From Bdellovibrionales bacterium (lineage in GTDB: Bacteria; Bdellovibrionota; Bdellovibrionia; Bdellovibrionales; UBA1609), in NCBI GenBank assembly GCA_027451425.1, contig DAIDJH010000030.1, positions 1 to 10,918 on the forward strand: 10,918 nt of DNA, read 5' to 3'. Below are positions 5,890 through 10,918 of the stretch, one piece after another (positions within the stretch are counted from its first letter, which is position 1; the number at the start of each line of letters is the position of its first letter). Both the position numbers and the translations under genes were made by a program. The notes beneath the pieces are model-generated. The model was not told the origin of the DNA and did no database searches. It saw only the letters and a program-made list of their open reading frames with translations.

Positions 5890-7194
5890 CAAACGCTTGC
5901 TGTTATATTCTTTGACCCGGCCGCTGCGAATAGCTTGTACGGGGATTGGCGTGTATTGTACGCGCAATTCCGCGCCAGGGGTCACATTCAACTTCAATCT
6001 TGGGTCAAGAACGACCGAGTTCGTATTCGCATCGTAGGTAAAACCTACCGCACCAGGGTCGCTCATGCCTTCAAACGGAATATTTTGCTCGCCATACGAC
6101 ACGCAAATTGTTTTGCTGGGATCACAAGTGCTACCCAGGTCGTAGCCGATGATCGGTTGGTCGTTCAACGCGATCTTTTGCGTGAGGGTCTTCTGGCGGA
6201 TCGATTTGCCCCACTCCGCAAATTGCGCGCCAAAATCATGGCTGCACAGAGAAACGTAATTGGCCGGGCGCTCATGCGTGCTGGGGTCAATGGGCAAATG
6301 GTTCGTGAGGCGCAAAAATTCTTCGATTTTGTACGGACGGCCGGCGTCATCTCGTGGGCATTGAGGGCCCGTCGACGGAACGATCGCCGCGAACCCCCAA
6401 ACTTTCGAACTGTCGCCGCCTGACGCTTTTTTCAAATCCGCGTACAGTTCGCTGGGGCTGATGTTTGAGTCGTCGTTCGCATCGGTCATAAAAAACACGA
6501 TTTTATAGGCGTTGTCTCCGCCAAAACGATATCCCAAATGATTTTGATTTATGTCGGCCAATTCTTGCAAGCCGGCGTTACCAGTAAACTCGAGAGGTTG
6601 TTGAAAGCCGAAAACCGCAGCCACCGGCGAAAACGTTTCTTCATAGTCAGGGCCGCCTTGATTCAAGTGCTGAATGTGGACCATCATGGTGTTTTTAAGT
6701 TCGCGCCGCCAGTCGGGGTCTGTTGAGGATATGAAATATTTGTTGGGGATCGGTTTGTCGTTTTGGTCTTTGACCTGGTGGAATTCGCCGCACGGATAGT
6801 AGGCGTGCGGTATTTTGCCAAACTTCTTTTGGTAAGTCGTCGATTGATAGGTGCGGGAGTCGTAGATATTTGTGACGGCAAAATGAAAATCGATCGGATT
6901 GTTGCGAGAAAATTCGTCTACAAATTGATCAATATTTTTTTCGACATCTTGAAGATGAAACCGCATGCTGTCGGAGTTATCTTCGACAAACAAAAATTCC
7001 ACCTTAGGGGGCTGGACGGTTCGCAAACCAGTCGTTTGATTGACCTTCACGAGCGGATCTTTCACGTTCGGCGTCGGAGCCGCTTGCGGCGTTGGCGTCA
7101 TGACCCAGCCATCGCGTGGATGTGAGCACGCGACAAGCGCCGGGATAGCGATTGCGGCGAGAATAAATCGGTCAAGAAAAAATAGTCGCTTCAT
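5887..7194 (-). CDS. VWA-domain lipoprotein with intact DxSxS metal site
   Basis: The 435-aa product is a lipoprotein with lipobox LVAC (Cys23) followed by Ser, so outer-membrane sorting is likely. A Pro/Thr linker leads to a von Willebrand factor A-type domain (about 64-350). The first strand VEFLFVEDNSDSM holds the metal-ion-dependent adhesion site residues Asp72, Ser74 and Ser76. A later MTDANDDS (Asp238 after the IVFF strand) matches the second conserved MIDAS acidic position, and Thr187 in YEETFSP may be the MIDAS Thr. The C-terminal 90 residues are beta-rich with a Cys pair (357, 364). VWA domains bind protein ligands or matrix through Mg2+ or Ca2+, so this may be a surface or periplasmic adhesion or assembly factor; that role is inferred. 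ATG 7194 overlaps the previous stop as ATGA, with a strong GAAGGAG site at 7202-7208. Confidence 0.85.
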   Translation of the reverse strand: MKRLFFLDRFILAAIAIPALVACSHPRDGWVMTPTPQAAPTPNVKDPLVKVNQTTGLRTVQPPKVEFLFVEDNSDSMRFHLQDVEKNIDQFVDEFSRNNPIDFHFAVTNIYDSRTYQSTTYQKKFGKIPHAYYPCGEFHQVKDQNDKPIPNKYFISSTDPDWRRELKNTMMVHIQHLNQGGPDYEETFSPVAAVFGFQQPLEFTGNAGLQELADINQNHLGYRFGGDNAYKIVFFMTDANDDSNISPSELYADLKKASGGDSSKVWGFAAIVPSTGPQCPRDDAGRPYKIEEFLRLTNHLPIDPSTHERPANYVSLCSHDFGAQFAEWGKSIRQKTLTQKIALNDQPIIGYDLGSTCDPSKTICVSYGEQNIPFEGMSDPGAVGFTYDANTNSVVLDPRLKLNVTPGAELRVQYTPIPVQAIRSGRVKEYNSKRL

Positions 7195-8120
7195 TGTTGC
7201 GCTCCTTCAGAGCCGCGCTCAACGCGGGCGCCTTTGGCTTGATTTTGCGCGAGTAAATGTGGCGCCGGGCATGTTTTCACTTGTGCGGCATAATGGCCAA
7301 GTTCGTCGCTCCAAACTTCGGGGTTGGGCGAATTTGAAACGGGGAACTTCAAAACATCATCGCTATTGGTAATGTGACCCAGCGTTCGACCGCTTGCCGC
7401 TTTTTCAGCGAGCGACATGCGTTGGATAACGTCGGCCTCGATGATTTGCAGATCATGTAAAGTGGTTTTGGTTTCGGCGAGCATTCTGCGAGCCTTAAGA
7501 TCGCCGGTCGCCGCACGGGCGCGCCAATCGGGCAGTCTGGTCTTGATGTTTTGTTTGAATTCTTGACTGACGGTGAATACTCCCGGAAAGTCGCAGATTT
7601 TAAGATGGGTGAGTGACGCGACAAAAAACGTGAGAGGATGAACTTGATTCTTAAACTGTGGCGCGAAAGCGGTTTGCAAAATGGCAAGAGCCGCAGCGTA
7701 CTTGCCTTGGCGAGCGGTGACCTCGCCTTTTTCTTCGATGGCGTCGATCCATAAAGAAGAATTTTTGTGGATAGCATTGTATTCATTGATCGCGGCATTT
7801 AAATCGTGAACTTGTACGAGAAGCCGCGCTTTGGTGAGATGCCACATATCGCGGTCATAATCGTTCATAGCGGCGGGATTGAGGCCATCCAAAATTCTTA
7901 GGCCTGATATAGCGCGATTGCTCACCCCGAGACGAGCGGCCCAACGGATGCGATCCATCACGGTGAGCGCGCGTTGCGTGCGGCTTATCCGCGCCGTTCG
8001 CGCCGTCCGGAGTGAGATCGCCGACGCTTCTTGTAGACCGACTATAATCAGAAAGGCGACGCATCCAACAATGACGGCGAGTAACGTCCAGTTTATTCGG
8101 CGGGATAAGGGGAGGTTCAT
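7191..8120 (-). CDS. Inner-membrane-anchored helical-repeat (TPR-like) protein, function unknown
   Basis: The 309-aa protein has a short basic N-terminus (SRRINW), one strong transmembrane segment (about 12-30) and no obvious signal cleavage site, so it is most likely anchored in the inner membrane with its body in the periplasm. Residues 55-200 are alpha-helical with helix pairs resembling tetratricopeptide repeats: alternating Ala and aromatic positions such as WHLTKARLLVQVHDLNAAI and EKGEVTARQGKYAAALAIL. These normally serve as protein-binding scaffolds. The C-terminal tail (about 245-309) is polar, with a single Cys near residue 283. ATG 8120 overlaps the barrel-gene stop as ATGA, with only a weak GGGG ribosome binding site nine bases away, so translation probably depends on coupling. 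Within the cluster it could bridge inner-membrane and outer-membrane parts, as TPR proteins do in the myxobacterial Glt complex, but orthology to a named Glt protein is not shown. Confidence 0.75.
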   Translation of the reverse strand: MNLPLSRRINWTLLAVIVGCVAFLIIVGLQEASAISLRTARTARISRTQRALTVMDRIRWAARLGVSNRAISGLRILDGLNPAAMNDYDRDMWHLTKARLLVQVHDLNAAINEYNAIHKNSSLWIDAIEEKGEVTARQGKYAAALAILQTAFAPQFKNQVHPLTFFVASLTHLKICDFPGVFTVSQEFKQNIKTRLPDWRARAATGDLKARRMLAETKTTLHDLQIIEADVIQRMSLAEKAASGRTLGHITNSDDVLKFPVSNSPNPEVWSDELGHYAAQVKTCPAPHLLAQNQAKGARVERGSEGAQQ

Positions 8121-8890
8121 AGCAAGAACCCCACGGTCGCTGTGGTTATGATGGCGTTTTCAGCGCGCGACATCGCGACGTTGCCGGCACCCAAGATTTT
8201 ATCTTGGTAACCTTGGTAACGGACTTCGAGGCGTGAAGCGAAATGTTGCGTCCACCAAAAGCCGACGCCGCCGCCGGCTGTCCATGTCGGGGCGCTATAA
8301 GCGGAAAGTCCTTCCGCTTGGGTGGTGATTTCTCCAGCTCCACCTAACACATAGAGGTCAAATTGGGTGACGCCCATGTCAAACATATTCAATTTACCGT
8401 AGAGTGGATAAAAACTAACGACGCCCAGAGTGGTGTCGAGTGGATAACTAAACGAGGCGATAGTCCCAGGTGCGCCTTGTTGGACGGCCGAACCGGCTCC
8501 TTGAGCGATGCGTTGACCCTCTGGCGTAAGCGAATTGAAGAAGCTGAAGTAACGGGCACCGATGGACCAGTGCGGGTCAATGTGCAAATCGGCGTTGGCG
8601 CCAATGCCTTGACTGTTTACGTACGAATCGCCGCCGCCAAGCATGCCGTAATCGAAGCCAAGTTCAAGTCGCCAATTGCGATCGACCGTGCGGTTCTCGA
8701 CGACTTCCATCCGATCGTCGGGCTGAAGTTCGCGCGCTCGCTCTGTGATTGAGGGATTGCCGCCCAAGCTATTGAGTTCGCTATCTAGATTGTCGGCGTG
8801 CGCGGACCGCGTTATTAGCGACAGAGAAGCAAAAGCTGTGAGCGAAATGGCCGCGGCAACGGCTATGCGGTTAAATTTAAATGGTTTCAT
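8117..8890 (-). CDS. Outer-membrane beta-barrel protein of the myxobacteria/Bdellovibrio type
   Basis: The 257-aa product has a clear signal peptide (probable cleavage after AHA, residue 32). A short acidic N-terminal region (about 33-70) is followed by alternating amphipathic strands to the C-terminus, including WRLELGFDYGMLGG, GIGANADLHIDPHWSIGARYFSFF, FDLYVLGGAGEI, WTAGGGVGFWWT and SRLEVRYQGY. The pattern recalls the outer membrane beta-barrel domain proteins repeated in gliding-type loci of Myxococcota and Bdellovibrionota, where such barrels are the OM part of a trans-envelope complex. The family match is by pattern, not by search. The last residues TVGFLL end in Leu rather than the usual Phe. 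ATG 8890 overlaps the preceding lipoprotein stop as ATGA and has a strong AAAGGAG site (8898-8904, seven bases away). The stop in turn overlaps the start of the helical-repeat gene. Confidence 0.82.
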   Translation of the reverse strand: MKPFKFNRIAVAAAISLTAFASLSLITRSAHADNLDSELNSLGGNPSITERARELQPDDRMEVVENRTVDRNWRLELGFDYGMLGGGDSYVNSQGIGANADLHIDPHWSIGARYFSFFNSLTPEGQRIAQGAGSAVQQGAPGTIASFSYPLDTTLGVVSFYPLYGKLNMFDMGVTQFDLYVLGGAGEITTQAEGLSAYSAPTWTAGGGVGFWWTQHFASRLEVRYQGYQDKILGAGNVAMSRAENAIITTATVGFLL

Positions 8891-10413
8891 GACTTCGCTC
8901 CTTTGGCTCGAGCTGGCGCTCGCGTCGTGTGACTAGCCTTCGCGCTATTGGTTTCAGTACATTGGTTCGATCGGCCGGTGACAGCAATGGGTAAATTGAT
9001 TTCCGCTGTTTGTGACGAACTGCCGAGAACAGATTTTGTATTGAGAACAAGATTGTCGTGAACGGGCGCTTGCGAACAACCGGCGTCGACTTGCATCGTG
9101 CATGTCTGGACGCATGCGCCGGTATGGCAGTTGACTTGTTGATTGAGATTGATGCCGTTGGCGTGGCAGTTCAGAGAGATATCAAGCCCACCATCTTGGA
9201 TTCGAGCTTGCCCGCCGCGGACATTGACTGACTTGCCGTCAAATTTTGCCGATTCGATCGTGAGCGCGCCTTTGCCGCCGCGTGTGCCGAGTAGAAACGC
9301 CGGCAATGCGGTTTCTCCGGCCGTCACTTGCACTTGTGAAATTCCGGCACCGGCGATTAATTCCGGTTTGCCCGCCTGCGCATTGAGATTTACATAGATG
9401 GTCACGGTTTTGTTGGCCGACCAATTGTGGTTATAAAGATTGCGCGCTTCGATTGAAAACTGCGCTTCACTGTAGTGAACTTTGCCGTTGGCCAAATACC
9501 ATTTCCAGTGCCAGTTTTTATTTAACTCTTTGTAAACGTGCTGGGCGAAAACACTGCCTGAGAAAACGAATTCATATTGAAAGTGCGTGTATCCTTGAGG
9601 GTCGACTCCAAGAGTTTTGACAAGCTTCGGCTGTGTCAACGCCGCCATCTGGCCGTCGTATAACGGTAGCTCGTCATTAGTATAGTCGGGACCGTTGACG
9701 ATGTCGGCCGTGATATCGCTGGGTTTGTCGTAGCCTTTGGCCAACACCGTGAAATCAATTGTTACGTCTTGGCTTGAATCGACTTTTATATTTTTAGGAG
9801 TCACATCTTGTACAATTGGCACCGTTTCGTATTTGGCGAGCGTAACTGGTACAGTGGCCTGAATAGTTTGGCTGGCAAATTCCGCCTTTACGCTTGCGGG
9901 GTTGTTGCCAGTTAAAACAAACTGGACAGGGACTTGAAACTCTTTGGTCGGCTGATCAGCCGTAAGAAACGTGGGCGGCGTCCATTGCAGCTGCCAATCC
10001 CACGGGTCATTTTTTGCGGTTTGTACGAGCTTTGCGTTCAATGAGGAGAGGGTGGAGTTGCCGAACATAAGCTTGTAATTCACATTCTGCTGGCGAATGG
10101 GGCCGACGACGCTGATGTTGATTGTGTGGGGTTTGCCTTGAACAAATACCGTTGTACCATCGGTTTGGAATTGAACCATCGAGGTGATGGTCGAATACGT
10201 CTTGGGGACGATTGGAGCCGGAGGTGTGGGAGCGGCATATTTGTACGGAGATTCCAACTCAGTCATCAATTTGTTGTTTTCGTAATTCGACATCGGATCT
10301 TTTTTAAGGCCATTCGGGCCGCAACCAACAAGGATTAGGCTTGCGCAAAAAGCCACGCCGGGTATGCCGGCCAATCGGCTTAACTTATTTAGTTTATTGT
10401 ACGATCGCTCCAT
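8887..10413 (-). CDS. Large lipoprotein with beta-sandwich-like domains and a six-Cys segment
   Basis: The 508-aa product has a long basic n-region, then the hydrophobic segment GVAFCASLILVGC with lipobox LVGC (Cys31); Gly at +2 suggests the outer membrane. A Pro-rich linker (60-70) leads to several beta-rich blocks that look like Ig or cadherin-type sandwiches: about 75-190 and 195-350, each with a Trp-containing strand such as WDWQLQW or WHWKWY. After residue 350 comes another beta block, then a Cys cluster at 416, 429, 434, 438 and 446, plus 485, with Cys-containing turns HTGACVQTC. The cysteines probably form three disulfides in the periplasm. The end is a Lys/Ala/Arg-rich tail. I chose ATG 10413 because AAGGAG (10419-10424) lies five bases upstream; an ATG at 10437 sits in a hairpin loop. 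It follows the AgmX-type gene by 52 bases and overlaps the barrel gene by ATGA. No named family is recognised. Confidence 0.8.
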   Translation of the reverse strand: MERSYNKLNKLSRLAGIPGVAFCASLILVGCGPNGLKKDPMSNYENNKLMTELESPYKYAAPTPPAPIVPKTYSTITSMVQFQTDGTTVFVQGKPHTINISVVGPIRQQNVNYKLMFGNSTLSSLNAKLVQTAKNDPWDWQLQWTPPTFLTADQPTKEFQVPVQFVLTGNNPASVKAEFASQTIQATVPVTLAKYETVPIVQDVTPKNIKVDSSQDVTIDFTVLAKGYDKPSDITADIVNGPDYTNDELPLYDGQMAALTQPKLVKTLGVDPQGYTHFQYEFVFSGSVFAQHVYKELNKNWHWKWYLANGKVHYSEAQFSIEARNLYNHNWSANKTVTIYVNLNAQAGKPELIAGAGISQVQVTAGETALPAFLLGTRGGKGALTIESAKFDGKSVNVRGGQARIQDGGLDISLNCHANGINLNQQVNCHTGACVQTCTMQVDAGCSQAPVHDNLVLNTKSVLGSSSQTAEINLPIAVTGRSNQCTETNSAKASHTTRAPARAKGAKS

Positions 10414-10418
10414 ATGTT

Positions 10419-10424
10419 CTCCTT
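10419..10424 (-). promoter_or_regulatory. Ribosome binding site deciding the lipoprotein start
   Basis: AAGGAG on the minus strand lies five bases before ATG 10413. It supports that start over the in-frame ATG at 10437, which has no such site and lies upstream in the hairpin loop. Confidence 0.75.
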
Positions 10425-10425
10425 C

Positions 10426-10461
10426 GCGCGTAGGCATAAAATCTCTGCCGCTGCCTCGCGC
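10426..10461 (-). repeat. Intercistronic stem-loop directly upstream of the ribosome binding site
   Basis: GCGCG-T-AGGCA (10426-10436) pairs with TGCCTCGCGC (10452-10461) to give a 10-bp stem with one bulged base and a 15-base loop. It fills most of the 52-base gap between the AgmX-type gene and the large lipoprotein gene, and its foot is one base from the ribosome binding site. There is no T-run. It may act as a processing or mRNA-stability element or tune translation of the lipoprotein; that role is inferred, the pairing is seen. Confidence 0.5.
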
Positions 10462-10465
10462 TCAA

Positions 10466-10831
10466 TCATCCTTGTGACAAACGTTTCAAAACAAACGGAT
10501 AGGTCACGCGCACGCTGACGTTACCTGTGGGGCGTGGGAACTTCCATCCGCGCAATTTTTGTACTATGCAACTTTCAACTCGCGGCGACCGAAGCGACGT
10601 ATTCGCGACGTGCGCGGCGGTGACCCATCCGCGTGAACCAATCACGAAGTGAACCGCGACACGACCGGCGAGCCGTGGGTGCGACTGCAAACCTTCTTCG
10701 TAACAGTAGGTGACTTCACCTAAATTTTGTTGAATGACCGCATTGATTTGGTCGCGATCGAGACCGCCTTCGACAATTGAATCTTCGGCGAGCGGCTCGA
10801 AGTAGGCACCCGACGAGCCGGCGATGTGCAT
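10466..10831 (-). CDS. AgmX/PglI C-terminal (TonB-like) domain protein, 5' part missing or frame-broken
   Basis: The visible 121 aa are almost exactly an AgmX/PglI C-terminal domain. Hallmarks are GGLDRDQINAVIQQNL (22-37), the first conserved Cys in YCYEEGL (Cys43), LAGRVAVHFVIGSRGWV (54-70), the second Cys in RVESCIV (Cys88), and the closing GWKFPRP and VTYPFVL motifs. In myxobacterial GltJ/AgmX and relatives this fold is the periplasmic end of a longer inner-membrane protein that links a TolQR-like motor to outer-membrane parts. ATG 10831 has no ribosome binding site. The same frame stays open upstream for 21 more codons, encoding a Gly/Tyr-rich linker typical of these proteins, then meets TAA at 10895-10897 with no start codon between. 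So 10831 is probably not the real start: a frameshift, a sequencing error or a decayed gene is likely. The stop lies 52 bases before the lipoprotein start. Confidence 0.8.
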   Translation of the reverse strand: MHIAGSSGAYFEPLAEDSIVEGGLDRDQINAVIQQNLGEVTYCYEEGLQSHPRLAGRVAVHFVIGSRGWVTAAHVANTSLRSPRVESCIVQKLRGWKFPRPTGNVSVRVTYPFVLKRLSQG

Positions 10832-10918
10832 GTGACCGTAACCGTATCCGGGGGCGCCACCGCCGAGATCCGCCTTCGCCTGTCCGACACGGGCTTACCG
10901 GTCGACGACGGGTGGCTG

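Noticed and set aside
5935..6423. 162-codon open frame on + antisense to the VWA gene
   Set aside because: The composition is that of an Arg-rich antisense shadow, with no signal peptide or motif, while the minus strand encodes a complete VWA lipoprotein.
8203..8220. Tandem 9-base repeat CTTGGTAAC twice
   Set aside because: It encodes a YQGYQD-type repeat inside a barrel strand of the OM protein. Two copies are too few to suggest a satellite or regulatory array.
1..10918. CRISPR arrays, tRNA or rRNA genes, insertion sequences, phage genes
   Set aside because: No regularly spaced direct repeats, tRNA-like cloverleaf, transposase or integrase motif, or flanking terminal inverted repeats were seen by eye. 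A covariance-model and repeat scan would be needed to exclude them fully.

Overview
The window looks like a chromosomal piece of a Gram-negative, double-membrane predator-type or gliding deltaproteobacterium-like organism, most likely Bdellovibrionota and less likely Myxococcota. This is inferred from the gene families: an AgmX/PglI C-terminal domain, a myxobacteria/Bdellovibrio-type outer-membrane beta-barrel, a VWA-domain lipoprotein and several large unrecognised OM lipoproteins. No 16S gene or other marker is present, so the assignment rests on family resemblance alone.

Left part (1-2175), housekeeping and stress genes. An NfsB-like FMN nitroreductase on + (152-793) converges with a dienelactone-hydrolase-family alpha/beta hydrolase on - (774-1520). 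Their 3' ends overlap by 20 bases, and a perfect 11-bp inverted repeat lies just beyond, inside the hydrolase gene. Divergent from the hydrolase is a small secreted protein (1660-2175) with a strikingly regular Asp heptad ladder that ends in a His/Met-rich tail. A GC-rich hairpin (2194-2215) separates it from the next block and probably terminates transcription from both sides.

Right part (2221-10918), one long minus-strand envelope gene cluster. In transcription order (right to left) it encodes: an AgmX/PglI (TonB-like) C-terminal domain protein whose upstream reading frame is interrupted near the window edge; a 508-aa lipoprotein with beta-sandwich-like domains and a six-cysteine tail; an OM beta-barrel; a single-pass membrane protein with a helical, TPR-like body; a VWA lipoprotein with an intact DxSxS metal site; a TolC-family channel; a second barrel-like secreted protein; and a 467-aa lipoprotein with two similar Cys-pair modules. 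Five junctions are 4-base stop/start overlaps (ATGA or GTGA), so the genes are almost certainly co-transcribed and probably translationally coupled.

How they may work together (inference): the set covers inner membrane (AgmX-type protein, anchored helical protein), periplasm, and outer membrane (two barrels, TolC, three lipoproteins). It resembles the Glt-type trans-envelope machinery of myxobacterial gliding and its Bdellovibrio relatives, in which an AgmX/GltJ-type protein links a TolQR-like motor to OM parts. No motor, RND, MFP or ABC pump gene is seen here, and any motor genes would lie beyond the right edge. The VWA protein and the TolC subunit are the least expected members. No tRNA, rRNA, CRISPR array, transposase or prophage gene was seen, and no gene-free stretch exceeds 300 bases.
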